Source of the DNA: Parelaphostrongylus tenuis
Lineage: Eukaryota > Nematoda > Chromadorea > Rhabditida > Metastrongylidae
Direction: 5' to 3'
Assembly (NCBI GenBank): GCA_019055375.1
Contig: JAHQIW010005374.1
Span: 248,001-312,000, forward strand
DNA: 64,000 nt
The notes under the pieces were generated by a model. The model ran no database searches and had not been told where the DNA came from. It saw only the letters and a list, made by a program, of their open reading frames with translations. Both the position numbers and the translations under genes were made by a program. Shown here one piece after another: positions 22,964-35,420 of the stretch (position 1 is its first letter; each line of letters begins with the position of its first letter).

Positions 22964-23690
22964 CTAAAGTGCTTCAAGAAATTTTCGCGCTGATGGTTTT
23001 TGTTCTTGCGCAAGGATGGTGACTTCAATGTCAAAATCAACTCCGTCATGTTTCTGTTCTCTATGCGTCTCTAGCGGGGTATTCCATCTATTAAGAAGCT
23101 TGTTAGCTAGGTGTTCTTCTATGCGGGCAAAGAGCGGCCTACCCATTTCGCCAATATATTTGTCGCTACACGCTTTGCAAGAGATTAGGTAGACTGTACC
23201 TACGCTCATGCAATCATCACCTCTGCCGTTGGGACATATTTGACAATTTTTCATTATACATAGACGGTCGTATAAGCGGTTACGAACTAGTTGGCCCCTT
23301 AGAGTATTCGGTGGTATTTCAATGATAGCCACCCATTGCTCTAAACTTACTCTTTTCAAACAACATTTTATAGCTGTACTAATATTATTTGAAAAGAACA
23401 GGAGGATAAACGGGATTTTCCTTTCATTCGAGGTTTCGTTTGGAGGTATACTGTTTCTTCTAAACCCAAGCCGAGGGGTTGCAAATTCATATCCATTAGA
23501 AGTGGCTATTTCACGAGCCACTTTCACAGATTCTACCCTTTGCTCCTCAACGGTACATACATTGGCGGCTGTTCGAAACATGTTTTTTACTAGCGCCTTT
23601 TTCGTATGTGAGGGATGAGATGAGAGATAGTGAACCAGGATATTCTTATTACTTGGCTTTCGGTACCACTTTGTTATGCAGCCGATCTCG
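22964..23690 (-). pseudogene. Penelope-like linker and GIY-YIG endonuclease domain
   Basis: From about 23690 the minus strand reads KWYRKPSNKNILVHYLSSHP, then NMFRTAANVCT, both typical of the PLE linker. A Cys cluster (NCQICPNGRGDDC) follows, and then the endonuclease core VYLISCKAC..KYIGEMGRPL..RIEEHL with its YIG, Arg and Glu-His positions. Open from 23581 to 22964 without a stop, much better kept than the RT. The GIY-YIG domain nicks target DNA in canonical Penelope elements. Confidence 0.88.
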
Positions 23691-24411
23691 ATTTAGTTCA
23701 ATTGCGCGTTCAAGAAAGGGAGTTTGTTATCTCACGGGTGAATTTTATATACTCTGACTGTTCATTCAACAATCTGAAGCAATTAGAATCATCTATATAC
23801 CTACAGTAGAGTATTAGCCGCAGATCCATCACTGGTGCTTCCACTTTCGACATGAAGGCATTAACCAGGCTAGGTGCCAGTCGCTGCCCCATTGCCAGCC
23901 CTTGAGCAAAATTTTAACCGGGCCATCTGAAGATTGAGCCGTTCAAGCACTCCTTTGATAGAACCATGAACTGTTCAATCGACAAGCCATGCTTGCTTGT
24001 AGCTACCTGGTGTTGTACCTGAAGCTCATGTGTGGATTGCAATGCAGAGTCATTCGACACGTTGGTATATAGAGCAGTGACGCCGAATGACTCCATTACG
24101 TACGCGTTGTTGGGAGACGCGTTACGTAGATGATACAAGAACATTTGGGTATAGGTAAAATGTGCTGGAATGTGTCCTAACAAGTGGGATGTTATTGAAG
24201 TCAAGAATTATGCTATCCTATCCATCGGTCCGCCTATACAGCTGATGATGGGACTAACTTTCACTATAGATGGAACGTTAGACATTAGATCATCAGTGGA
24301 TACTAACTTAAGTGTTTTTATAAATATAAGACAGGGCATGTTGGTGACTGGATTTTCATTTGAGAAATGATAGGTTCTCTTAAACCTGCCGCATTTGCCG
24401 TATGGACCCAA
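23690..24411 (-). pseudogene. Penelope-like reverse transcriptase, catalytic Asp lost
   Basis: Minus-strand segments show, in order, SPIISCIGGPMDR (23% into the piece, fingers region), SFGVTALYTNV (motif A), then after an in-frame TAA the PLE-specific MGQRLAPSLVNAFM and the catalytic YCRYIDD. Motif A normally reads FDVT; here the codon is GGC (Gly) in place of GAC, so one of the three catalytic aspartates is gone. A frameshift near 23710 leads to LPFLNAQLN. The protein cannot be active. Confidence 0.85.
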
Positions 24412-24424
24412 TCACTGTTTGATT

Positions 24425-25725
24425 TGCTGTTTTGCCTTCTAAATTTCTCTACTTGCTTTGCTTCGAAAAAACCTGCTCAGTGAGGAATTGTGGAAATTGC
24501 ACTTACAGCCCAAATGAGGTCAATAACAACGTAGCAGCTCGTAAAGCTGTACTTTTGGTTATTCTCTTAGTCGAAACATGAGCTTTAGAACAAAGAGTCA
24601 AGAGACGATTATCAGCAGATACTTTTCATGCTAGTGTGAGAGTTACAAAGAAGAAAGGAGCTGGGGTCTAGATTTTCTTTTATCAATTTTGTTTATTCTC
24701 TTGACGACAACATAATACTTGTAGTCGTTAGAATATGGAACTAGAATTATTAGAGTACAGATTAAAAAAAGAAATAGAATGAGATTATTCTTTATCCAGT
24801 AATCAGTGAACAGTTTTGATACTGCGAACTATGTTCTTGCGATCGACGTTTTGTTCTTCGGTTCACAAAATAGCTGAAGGGCTCAAAATGCTTGAAGCAG
24901 TTTTAAACGGTCATAATAGCCGCACCTAGTGACACTATAATGCCCTTAACATACGGAATGGGTTAGCGAAGCACTAATCTCGCCAAAAGTGGGCTGATGA
25001 GTAGTTACGTGTGCCAACTACGGGGTTTCGTCAGGTGATTATGGTTCTTAATAATGTCGGAAGTGCTTGCTATTCACACAACAGTAAAAAGCAAAAGTGC
25101 TTTGTTAAAAGCTTCTTATCCATTATGACAACTTCCTCAAACTGAAGAGGATGACTGGCTAAAGTATATATGGAGAGCATAGATCACAGAAAAATGTCAT
25201 GTGAGAGACACCGATTAGTTACGTCACACGGGCACCAACAGCCACGGGCATTGTAGGTGGTTGAAAGTGCAACAAAAGCAATTATATACTTAGGCTCAGT
25301 CGCAGGTAGTTCAGACATGGTTTTTATGCCTCTCCTACTTCGTAGTGACATTTGTTATTCATGCCACATGATCACAATCGTGTAATACTCTAGCAACTGC
25401 TTACAATCCTTTGAAGATCATGAAAATAAAGGGTATTTCGTACAGGTGTTATGTTTTGAGCAAATACTACCAACTAAGCAGCGCTTTTGCGTAGAGTGAA
25501 AGTATGGCTGGAAAAGTGTGTCTTAAGTAGTTTTTTGTTTTAAGGATGACTTTGTTTGCAATTTTATTCAAATTAGTATTTTTGTCTCATCTTTAGAAAA
25601 CCTCTTTGTCGTGAAATATCCGAGAACTAGACCAACAATCCTTCGTTCACAATTTCGGCTAACTGTCTTCTTTCAGCACTCATAATATAGTGGATTTTTG
25701 ATGTATTTTTTCTACAGACCTTATC
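24425..25725. other. Non-coding, nothing recognised
   Basis: Flanks the 5' side of the Penelope element. No open frame with splice sites and no repeat matched. Confidence 0.3.
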
Positions 25726-25730
25726 ACAAT

Positions 25731-26020
25731 TCACAGTGTGAATCTTAGCACTTCTTGCATTCGATTGACTTCCTCATACACACGCTCTACAAAGGTCTTT
25801 AAAAATTTCAGCTGTCGCTTCGGCTGCTGCCTGGGCATTTTGTCTGCTTTATAAATGCCACAGAATCTAGTTGAGACGATTCTCCTTAAAATGTTCAAGG
25901 CATCATAGCGGAAGCATTCCCATTTGAGTGGTTGCAAGAGAGTTTTGAGGGAGGAGATCGGACCAGCGCTTTGCTTATCACCTTGCTTCCTTACACACCG
26001 CATCACTAGCAACTGCGTTA
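25731..26020 (-). other. Unassigned coding-like ORF, about 95 codons
   Basis: Open minus-strand frame after an ACGCAG acceptor-like site at 26021-26026, ending in TGA at 25733-25731. It contains LQPLKWECFRYDALNILRR and ends FVERVYEEVNRMQEVLRFTL, which is charged, helical and protein-like. No family recognised. It could be a terminal exon or part of the neighbouring mobile DNA. Confidence 0.35.
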
Positions 26021-26386
26021 CCTCGTTTCATTGTGTTCACTATATCATTGAGATATCTTTGTTAAGGTGTTGGCCTATCTAAGTTTTGCGATTTAATCAA
26101 CAATATCGATTGTTTAACTTTAATGTTTAATAAAGAATGTTTTTAGAAAACACCATAATGGGTGCGAGCGTTACGAGAACCTTGTCGGACAAATACTACC
26201 ATCATGAAAGCGGAACACAAGGTTTGTACCTATAGTTTCAATTCAGAGAATAGAAGGGCAATAGAACAAGTGGCGATTCAGTTCCTGCTGCATGTTTATT
26301 GAAATTGTTCAAAAGCTCTTGTGCTTATCCTTCCCGAACATGCTTAGTGGAAGGTACTCATTCTCATCTTATTTGGATACTTAAAT

Positions 26387-28000
26387 GACCCGTCTTGATG
26401 AATTGTGCGGACCCCAGCACATCTTCCATTCATCCGTCTCGTCTTCTCGCGATTGCCGTCCATGGCGGTGCTTTTGTTCGAGCATAGCCACTGGCGCGAG
26501 CTTCATACCGTGATCGGTAGAATATCAACAGGTACGAATACAGCCGATGCGAATACAGATATGAATACAGCTGATTAATTCTTCTAGTGAATACGTCCGC
26601 CCAACGTGGAGATGGTCGTCCTCGGGGGCGGGTGTATTCTCGTGGCATCAACCCTACACTTTGTTTCCTCCATCTGTTGTCTGATTTTCTTACTATATGA
26701 TCGGCCCATCTGGGCTTCGCCATCGATGTGAATTCCTGGATCACGAAGATGAGCTAAAATCCTGAGATCTGAGCTGCGCAGGCCAGCTAGGTGCTATGAG
26801 TGTCGACTAATTTTCAGAAGACATCGTTCAAGCGCTCTTTGAGTTGTTTGCAGTAGTCTTGGCGTGGACGAAGTATCGGCTCAGATCTCCGCTGCATAAC
26901 AGAGCACTAGGAATACTGTTCCATCGAAAATTAGCGCGTAATTTGGAGTCCGCTATTTGGTCGATGGCTTCTTTGAGAGGCCCAAATGTGGCCCACGCTG
27001 CTTTCCTTCTTTTGTCGAGTTACTCCTTCATGTTGCTTTCCGTATTCTGTGAATGAGCAAGGTATACGTACGAGGAGGTCTCCGTAATCCAGTCTAGTAT
27101 TTTCATCTTGCACCATTGGTTTTCCATGAACTGAGTCTTCATGCGATTTATGCGTAGTTCGATCTTCTTTCCCGCTTCGTTAAGTTCCTTGAGCATCGTC
27201 TCTGCTCCAGTAGTGCTTTTCGAGGATAAGACAATGTCGTCCGCAAAACGAAGGTTTGATAGAATTTTTTCATAAATACATATGCCCTTCTCGTCCCAAT
27301 CAAGCGACTTCATTATCCACTGCATTGCGGCGGGGAACAGCTTTGGCGACACAATATATCCCTCGTCAAAGCCCTTTTCGAATGGGTATGGTAAGAGGTC
27401 GATGAAAGAGCTGTATTTTTTGGTACAGTTCCGATAGCAGTCTGATAAAGTTCTTATGTAGGACAGATCCACTCCTTGATCGACAAGCGCTGATAGGACT
27501 GCGTTTACTTCGACGCTATCAAATGCTTTTGCATAGTCTATGAAAGTGAGGATTAAGGACAGATTGTATACCCGACAGACTTCTATGAGCCTCGTCACGG
27601 TTTGGATGTGGTCCATGCAGCAGAACCCCTGTCGACATCCTGCTTGCTCAATTGTACCTTATGCAAAATTCTTGATATGCGCAAAAGGATGATCTTCGTA
27701 AAAAGTTTGTAAAGTATGCTTAAAAAGCAGATTGGACGATAGTTGCAAAGATCCCTTCGATCACCCTTTCTAGTGGGAATTTTGGGGTCCGAAACGGGAA
27801 TGGTGCAACAGAAAAGATTGATGTAGAATTTTTCCGTTATCAATTCAAAACCATAGCAGGAAGCGTGATTCAATCTTCGTTCATCAACGCTGACAGCGGA
27901 ACATTATAATCACACAGACTCCGACGACACTTTTTCAGGCTAGGTTTTTCTTCTGCTGCTTCTAACAGTTTCTTCTGTTTTTCCTATCAAAATGAAGGAA
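26387..28000 (-). mobile_element. RTE-type LINE remnant 1
   Basis: Minus-strand reverse transcriptase with NYRPICFLSILYKLFTKIIL (27780-27700), TFIDYAKAFDSVE (motif A, about 27550) and LRFADDIVL (motif C, about 27240), then the C-terminal RWADHIVR..RPRGRPSPRWAD (26740-26590). Frames break at about 27610 and within the tail. The 5' end is truncated near 28000, inside the region upstream of RT. The 3' end carries GACCCGTC..GTGCGGACCCC at 26387-26419. Clear homology with the element at 37.3-40.0 kb. Confidence 0.85.
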
Positions 28001-28049
28001 CCGAAATTTCTCGAGTGGGTGCGGTTTAGGGATGTATGCCGTCCTTTAT

Positions 28050-30115
28050 TTAGCGTTCAAATACATCTAAAACTATGAGCACATAAGAACAACTGAGTGT
28101 GTCAATATGACAGAAATGTTCATCATCAATACACTTGCTTAGTGGATAACTGGACTACTTTTTACCACCTTACACCGTCCTACAACGGGAGCATGTAGCA
28201 CAGTGGTTGGAGGTGCTCTGTAACATACAAGGCCTTTAGCTCAATCTCCCTTAGGAAGGCCTTCGTGCTTTCTGGTTTAGCAACTGCCTATATTGTCTAG
28301 CAGTTCAAGGAGCACTAAGCTGATGCATCGGTAGCTAATCGCAGATCATTGTGCAAGACAGGTATTAATTCATGCCTTTCTACGATGCTGGAAGGGAGGC
28401 GAATGCACGGCACATCCCTTAACGATTGATCATCACCAAATGGTTCAACTTTCACTAGTGGTCTTGAAGATATACTTACATTACTCCGGATGCAGTCAAA
28501 ATTTCAAACTATTCAGTAGAAATAACATCGTAGCATCGTGTTTGCCTCTCTTGAACACATCATTTATTTTATAATTGATCTATTGAATGATTTTATTTTA
28601 TTATCTATTTTATTATTGATTTTATTATTGAATTGTGAAATTAGAGCACCGAGTTCTCTACCAAGAATTTACACCAGTTAAAATAATATTCAATCCCAGT
28701 TTCAGATGTGCGAAGCAATTATACTAAGGAATACTCTCAGTACTGGAAACAAACACCAATGAAGAAAATCCGAACTTCATCATCGAGAAGAACGAATATG
28801 GCTATTGTAATAAGAACGACTGTAGGTTTGGCAAAGTCTAAAGAAAAATTATGAGTTCAATGACCATAAATATCAAAGAAATATTGGTGTTTATAAAACA
28901 TTAGGAAAAAAAATAAAGCATAGCGACAATTTGACACGTTCCATCCGGTATGAACGTAATAACGTTCGTGCCTGAGTGAAAAGTTCCTGTAGTGCACCTA
29001 TAAATTGGTGCTTTTTTGACCCAAATTTTCTTTCTTTTCCTCCTTTCCATTCTGGGAACAGATCAATAGAACTACTGCCTAAGGAAGCAAATTCACCGCG
29101 CCTTCTTCCGAGTTCCTCTGAAAATATTATCGAAGCAGCTGCACTTGCATATTGCGCTACAGCTTAGGTAAAAACCCACCGGGCGTAATGAGTTAATTAG
29201 AGAGACAACCAGATACCGGACAAAGACCACGTCACACCTATTAAATTCATCCAAAAAGCAGGAAAGCGCGATTTTCTGCCCGCTGTTATGCTAGGAAAAA
29301 CCGTTATCCAAAATTATTTGAATTGAAACTATTTTAGGCTCACATATATCTTTGTTGTTGAATTTTCTACAAATATCTAAGTATTAATAATTCCTAAAGC
29401 AAGACCAGCAGTTAATAGCATCTGTCAGCAAAGATAAGGTTAATCAGGTAAAGACTCTGTCAGCTAATGAGAAGTAAAAAGTTTAATATTTTAAGAAATA
29501 AGTGAATCCCGTGCTTTTACAGAGAAGCCTTGTGACTCTAGGTTTTTAAAATTCATTAACAATGGAATTGAAAAGTAGTGTTAGATGAAAGCGAATAGAT
29601 GAAAAGACAAGGTGAGCACTATATAACTGGACATTGTAAAACTTGTCTAGTCGTCATGTTTATTTCAAAAGCTACTAACTGACACATAATTATTCAGTTT
29701 CTGCGACAAATAACTCAGCACAGAATTCAAGATTCGTCTCAGCATTCCAATAATGGCATCGAGCAGTGACACATTCTTCTAAACACCTTCACAATTTGTG
29801 CTTTTTCATGTTTTCAAGTGGAAATTTATTTTTGTTCGTGTCTCAATGTACAGTTTGAATATTTGAATGCTTAGCGAACATTATTAAATAAATCTATTTT
29901 CAGTATATGAGTAATAGTAGAGATTAATAATCACGGAAGCATTATCATGCAGATGGCAGAATGAGCGTCTCTCATGTAAAAGAATTTCAAGCCTCTACAT
30001 TTTGATGGCAAACTGTATAATACGCCCTGTATGCGACGAAAATGTTGAAAAAAACGATGAAATTGATGGCTCTAACGAAGTACTTTCTACTTAATTGCTT
30101 CTAGCGGTGTTATGA
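28050..30115. other. Non-coding stretch with one weak tRNA-like repeat
   Basis: At 28185-28260 GTAGCACAGTGGTTGGAGGTGC and GCTCAATCTCC resemble Pol III A and B boxes, perhaps another SINE head. At 28976-29167 a 63-codon frame follows ordinary sequence and has no motif. Otherwise nothing. Confidence 0.3.
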
Positions 30116-30119
30116 TGTT

Positions 30120-30255
30120 TCAAATAGATACCCACTGATGTAGAGCGATGTGCAAAACTTTCGCCTCAGGCGGGACTAGAACCCCCACCTCACTCTTTCC
30201 GGGAATGCGTGCTCTATCCGTTACACTAGTGACGCCCATTTTGCGCTCTACATCA
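30120..30255 (-). repeat. tRNA-derived SINE, family B (copy 3)
   Basis: Minus strand GGGCGTCACTAGTGTAACGG (A box) and GGGGGTTCTAGTCCCGCCTG (B box), with the tail CTCTACATCAGTGGGTA. Same element as 3574-3735 and 3950-4107. Confidence 0.75.
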
Positions 30256-30614
30256 CTGATGCCTCTATCAAGCCGAACTGAGTTGAACCTCTTGTATGTG
30301 AATGATCAATATGTATGTGTGATCAAATGTGTGTGATCAATCAATCTGTTCGTAATTTAGCTTTTCGTCTCTATAAATTCAAGAATCAAATGCTTTGGCA
30401 GGAGAACTCGCCTTTGGAACAAACAGAGACACAGCCACACTATAAGAACTGTTGAACAAGTGGTATATGCGCATAAAGTTTCCCCATCACTAGCGAATTG
30501 ATGACCTGAGAAATAAATTGATAGTCTTACCCGTGATTTTTCCAGGCTGGAACTACTAATTTCTTGAAAAAAGAATTACCTGTAACTTTTTTCTAGCACA
30601 TTACTTGATCCGTC

Positions 30615-30865
30615 ATCACAGTGCTTTTTTTCACTGTGCGAATCCCAGTACTTCTAGCATTCAATTCGTTATTTCGCCTTCTTCTTAAACAGCACAAAGT
30701 ACTGGTTGAGCGAGTCTCCTTGCAATCTCGAGGATAGCCTGGCCGTAGCACTCCATAGGGCGTTGTTGTTGACTAGCGGCAAGAGTTTGGGGGTAAAGCT
30801 TGGCACCACGCGAGCTGCGACGACCATCACAACCACTCGACCGAAACGCCCCATGGAAATAAAAT
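30615..30865 (-). repeat. tRNA-derived SINE, family A (copy 4)
   Basis: Minus-strand copy with CGAGTGGTTGTGATGGTCGTCG head, CAACAACGCCCTATGGAGTGC and GGCTATCCTCGAGATTGCAAGG body blocks, and end CTGGGATTCGCACAGTG. Short ORFs on both strands here come from the repeat. Confidence 0.7.
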
Positions 30866-31009
30866 TCATTCATTCCCTTCCTGCAGCTAATGCTATCAAT
30901 TTGCTAACATAAGAGTTTGATGAACCATATCGATTCACAATAATGAGGATTCGGGCAAGACTGAATATTTGCAATACTGAAGTACTCATCAGGACTTTCA
31001 AACGACTAT

Positions 31010-31140
31010 TTTGAGATCTCCCTTGAAATATATGATACATCGTGACAGCATATTTCAAGCCATTATCAGGTTTGTTATGGGTCTTATACAGAGTTTCGGC
31101 GTTTCAGCCTCATCAAAGGCACGATGCTTTCGGCTACTCT
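31010..31140 (-). mobile_element. Family 4 hammerhead element fragment
   Basis: Minus strand carries UUGAUGAGGC, GCCGAAAC and a downstream GGCTTGAAATATGCTGTCA block like that after the ribozyme at 59.9 kb. The first core base is U in place of C, and stem I does not pair, so the ribozyme is dead. Confidence 0.5.
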
Positions 31141-31172
31141 CCCCTATTTTGAAGAAAGGTATAATGTATTAT

Positions 31173-31470
31173 TGATACCAGCCAAGAGCAATCGAGTGTA
31201 CAACATTGTGTTTCCGGTGATAGTTTCGTCGAACGTAGAGTGTAGAAAGTTTGTCGTCGCTAACCCCTAGTGTGCGGACCGGAGCATCCACAGAAGATTG
31301 GCAAAAGACGAAAGGGTACCGCGCGACCGACGAGACCGTTATGGTTGAAACACGTGTATCGGCTCTGTAAGTCAGCCCATTTTAACAGACCACATGACAT
31401 GCGTGGCTCAAAAAATGATTACCTGGCTTATTGAAGTTTGAGCTGTGGACTTAAGAAAACACTCGAAGGA
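31173..31470 (+). mobile_element. Family 2 hammerhead element, single full-length unit
   Basis: The best single-orientation unit of family 2, about 300 bases. It runs from ACCAGCCAAGAGCAATCGAG through GTGTACAACATTGTG and the ribozyme (31318-31364) to GAGCTGTGGACTTAAG and CACTCGAAGG. The core reads CCGACGA, a lost U4, and stem II is weakened, so it is predicted inactive. No ORF. It defines the unit size for the family. Confidence 0.7.
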
Positions 31471-31511
31471 AGATTATATATATATATTATATATATATAT
31501 ATATCTATCTA

Positions 31512-31553
<42 letters not shown>

Positions 31554-31555
31554 CA
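31470..31555. repeat. TA dinucleotide microsatellite
   Basis: Mostly (TA)n with a short TCTATCTATCTG interruption, directly after the family 2 unit. Confidence 0.95.
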
Positions 31556-31659
31556 CTTCCAATCTTCAATCTTGAGAACTCGTTCAGATATTTAATATAT
31601 CCTAACAGCACATTTTGAGCCTATTACGAGGTTCGTGATTTAGGCGATATGCAAGTTGT

Positions 31660-31770
31660 ATTATGAGTGATATGCAGAACTCTGAACGTCAGACGCGATT
31701 CAAATTCGCATTCCACTCTTTTTAGGGAGGCGTTTTAACCATTGCACTACCGACGCTCCTGTTTTGCCAT
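31660..31770 (-). repeat. tRNA-derived SINE, family B (copy 4)
   Basis: Minus strand GAGCGTCGGTAGTGCAATGG head (A box) and TTTGAATCGCGTCTGACG region (decayed B box and acceptor). The most diverged of the four copies. Confidence 0.6.
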
Positions 31771-31823
31771 CACCCAATTATCTGTAGGTACCATTTGCAG
31801 CAGTTCGAGTATAGTTTCCTTGA

Positions 31824-32159
31824 GCCAAAATCAATTTCGAAACACAACAAACGCCTCACAAAAAGGTCAAATGTTTTCTAGAAAACTTCCTCTTAAAGTC
31901 TCATTTCGCAGTCCTTCAAGGACGCAAAAAGTATCATTTAGTTGCGAAATTGGTTTGGTCTGAATGCTTTTCTCTCGCCGCGCTGATAGTGCTCGGTAGA
32001 AATTGCAGCGCACATCTGAAACAACAAATACTGAAGCCTTGGCCGAAAATCTTTCAAAGTGTTCCCGAGGCACCATGTGTCGCTGATATTGTACATTTGT
32101 ACGAAACATGCCTCCTTGGCACTAGTTCAAAAACAGCTCGATCTAACTACGCTCAATAA
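31824..32159 (+). other. Unassigned coding-like ORF, 111 codons, with AATAAA at its stop
   Basis: Open from just after a TGA at 31821 to TAA at 32157-32159. It contains KKYHLVAKLVWSECF and ends VADIVHLYETCLLGTSS.., compositionally protein-like, with hydrophobic and charged residues alternating. An acceptor-like CTTGAG or an upstream TTTGCAG could start it as an exon; there is no ATG until 31869. AATAAA overlaps the stop codon (32155-32160). No family recognised; a terminal exon or mobile-element remnant are both possible. Confidence 0.35.
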
Positions 32160-32169
32160 AACTTCCAGA

Positions 32170-33630
32170 GGTAAAATGCTGAGTTTTATTGGAAATGGAC
32201 CATGGTCGGAACATCATTCTAGATAAGAAATAACTAATGACGTAAAAAGGGGTGTTATACTATAATAAAGCGTATCATCAGTGTAGCATTCAACATTAAT
32301 TCTCTATGCGCTTTTACACGTCTTTGTTACAGCAGGGTCACGGCGCTAGTCCCACCCTGCCGCACGCGCTGCTATCGAGTCCATTGTGGCGATTGCTCAG
32401 TGATGCCGGCCATCGCGAAGAAGTAAACTGGTTCAATCCCTTTCGGCGACCTTTCACAGCAACTGGTTCGATCCCCTCCCACGGCTCTTCATAGCAGTTT
32501 ATTTTTATTTTCAGTCGCTAACATGTGATGGTTCATATCGTAACACCGTGGCACAAGCAACGTGCTTAGTTAAATCATTTATTCGGCAATCTGTTTCGTA
32601 TCCGGAAGTAATGGACTGCTAACAATTGAGCGTTCTTTTTGTCATATTACAAAAAATGCAGAAAAACCTTTAATACTAAACGACCTTTAAAAGTCTGACG
32701 CGAAGCATCGTGATAGGGCATCGAATCAGCAACATTCTTCTCGATGACCGGCACCACAAATCGCTCGGCACTACGGACTGATCGCCTCCGCGAGCGGCTC
32801 CTGGGCAGGGATAACGGCGTGACCCTGTCGTACCCAAAGGGCTAAGCGCCATTTATAAAGATGACAACGCCGTTTACTTTTTTGGTTCAGTATGAACGAA
32901 TCTCATGAAGAAATTATTTATTGTAGTAGTATCACATATAGAAAGATAAAGCACGTGAGCATCGTTCCACGATATCAACTGTGAGCAGCAAATAATGTGT
33001 ATAATCATCACTAAATATCTACAGACCATATTATGGAATCATTTTCTTTCAGGACACATTTAAGTCAAGCGTACACATGAACCGGTTTGAGATATGAAAA
33101 AAGAAGTCTCAGGACAGTTATGTTTTCCACAATGACTCGCTGTCAACTCATTTCTTAACGTCGTGACTCGGTCAGCCGTCTTATGATGGTTCAAAGACAA
33201 ACAATCAAGAGATGAATATTGATGACGAGTCGCGGATTGACGTTTCCATTGTAGACTATTTAGTTTTCGGATCAATGGTGCCAAAACTACTAGAAAACTG
33301 TGCAGGCTTTTCAGATTTCGAAAACGATGAGACAAACTGCGACGAGGGACGATTTTCACGCGACCGCCAAGCATCTGTAATAGCACATTGCTGAAAAATC
33401 AAAGTACCGTGATGGAGTCATGAAAATAAATCTCGAATGGCTTTACTAGCCAACTTGGTATAAATTGCTGAATGCTTTTGGGAAATTGACAAAAACGGAT
33501 CAAATTTAACTGCCAAGATATTCTATTCAAATATACAATTTCTTTCAAAGTCTGAAAAGAAAACTATTCTATGTACGAAATTTGCGTATAAGTTGCACAA
33601 CTGTAGATACGCCACTTTGACTCTACATAT
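32170..33630. other. Non-coding, some repeat-like islands
   Basis: A GC-richer island at 32320-32500 and another at 32740-32860 stand out from the AT-rich surroundings. The first has AACTGGTTCGATCCC, B-box-like. Both look like unclassified repeats. The frames at 33060-33394 are open on both strands and not assigned. Confidence 0.3.
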
Positions 33631-33633
33631 TCA

Positions 33634-33649
33634 CAGTATACATATATAT

Positions 33650-33707
<58 letters not shown>

Positions 33708-33708
33708 G
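33634..33708. repeat. TA dinucleotide microsatellite
   Basis: Nearly uninterrupted (TA)n over about 70 bases. Confidence 0.95.
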
Positions 33709-34780
33709 ATAGAAACTGAGATAAATCAGTTACAACGTCGAAAGATAAAACTCACAAATAGAGCTCGTTGAGAACTTGTTCGGTTGAATAGCGAATGTAT
33801 TGGCCAGTTTCTTTTGTGAAGCACTCCGCCAGTACTCAGAATACTGTTTGGAGAAGTGATTGCCTATTTCTAAACAAAGTTCATATGGTGCATGTGTTTA
33901 CATAAGCAAAATTCCTACTTCTTCGTTATCCACACGTGTTCTTGGAAGTACTTTCACTTTCCCATTTTTATTATTTATTCACCTTAAAACCTCTTTCATT
34001 ACGATTGGTTTCACATGCAGGTATTTATATACTTTCCACGTATTCATTCTCGCTAACAACAATTAAAGTACTCTTATATGTTTTCATTCCAATTCAAATT
34101 CCTGCACTATATAGTCTCTTGTGCCTTAACTTTTTGTCAAGCAAAGATAGATGTCAATTTATCATCGGAACCATATCACTTGAGAAATAATCACAACGAT
34201 GAATAATAATCGACTTTACAGAAAGAGTTGAAAATTTTGAAAGGAATAAGAACATAGCGAAATTCTTTGGGCGGTATTGCTACGTTCGTGTTCCATTCAT
34301 GAATTGGCTGCTGACGTAAATACACATCCAAGAATGTTGAGTGGTACACAAAACAATCAATCCCATGAAAACCACCGTAGTTGTCGGTGTAGCATCTATA
34401 GATGACTAATAAGTACAAAAAAATTTGCGTCAGCCACGTCACAAAAAGACCTGAATTAGGTGCCGCCGTTAAAGTGCTAAAGATGTGTCTTAGGTTCTCA
34501 CTGTCTTACAGCCCTCAACTCTAAAGCAAATTTCATCAAGTTGAATCGCTTCTTTCTTATCTAAATAATAGTTCAAGTTATGCCTTAGGTTACCACTCAA
34601 CCATCTACACAGTGCATATGGTCCTTTTCCAATGAAATGAAGAAACGTGCCCTTTCGCTAGACAGGAACCTTTCGTCAGGGTTAACAATCCCTTGAAAGC
34701 TCATATCTTGAGGCAGTGATATATGTGTTTATTTTTTGAAAAGACCGATGTATAGCGCTCTAGTATTCAATATAAAATTA
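33709..34780. other. Non-coding, nothing recognised
   Basis: AT-rich. Short frames at 33860-34190 overlap each other and lack splice context. Confidence 0.3.
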
Positions 34781-34784
34781 TGCT

Positions 34785-35420
34785 TCGTACGTGTCGCGCA
34801 CTTTCATCATTATTACGCTTATATTTCGCTGAACATACTCTTTCCTTGAACTGCTAGTAATCTTTAGGTAACATAAATCTGAGAAAATTCAAAAATGTGT
34901 GACTTGCTCATGAAGTCTTAATCCAACGCTGTAGCAAGAACAAAAGTCTGCGTTCCACATACTTATATTTCTCGCACAACGGAGCTATTACCTTGAACTA
35001 TGAGTAACTATTCAATAGCGTAAGTTTCGACAATTCCGTGACCGTGCTTATCTTCTGGAAAGACCGTATCAATTCAGTATACCAAAGACAAGACTGAGTT
35101 TCACAAACGCGGTGCAATTGCTTGTCGGCTGGTGTGTGCACGCCGTTGATCGACATGCGACCAAGCGATCGCTTTGGCACGACTCAGATGTGTGGTGCGA
35201 TTTTTGATGTTAAATACAGGATTTTCTCCGCTTTAAGAAAAACTCTAGATAAAACGTCCGACTCTGCAACTCGAAGATGTTCTCTACACGTTCATATGTT
35301 TTTCGTGATTCCAGAGAGTTAAACGCGTGACGAAATTGAAACCGCACAGCGGGCGTAAAGCATGATTTTATTTTGAATGCTATAGCGGTATGAAAAGTCC
35401 TTTTTAGAAACCAGGCACGT
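34785..35420 (+). repeat. Dispersed repeat, second copy of the 13.9-kb repeat
   Basis: Colinear with 13905-14530: TTATATTTCTCGCAC, GACAATTCC..GACCGTGCTT, GCTTGTCGGCTGGTGTGTG, AAAAACTCTAGATAAAACGT, TTTTGAATGCTATAGCGGTAT. No coding potential. Confidence 0.6.

Larger units (their letters stand above)
22600..24420 (-). mobile_element. Penelope-like element, degenerate but with RT and GIY-YIG endonuclease
   Basis: On the minus strand the order is reverse transcriptase (24411-23710), linker, zinc-finger and GIY-YIG endonuclease (to about 22964), then a terminal repeat at 22960-22600. The terminal repeat matches the arms of the 19.6-kb palindrome (AACACGAGGTGTTA, TTCGCCTTCTTCAGAGCC, ACACATAGGCTCGTAATG). 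It is interrupted by about 115 bases that recur at 51.27-51.35 kb. Stops and frameshifts break the ORF. Penelope-like elements are retroelements with a telomerase-like RT, and are the established carriers of minimal hammerheads in animal genomes. Confidence 0.85.
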
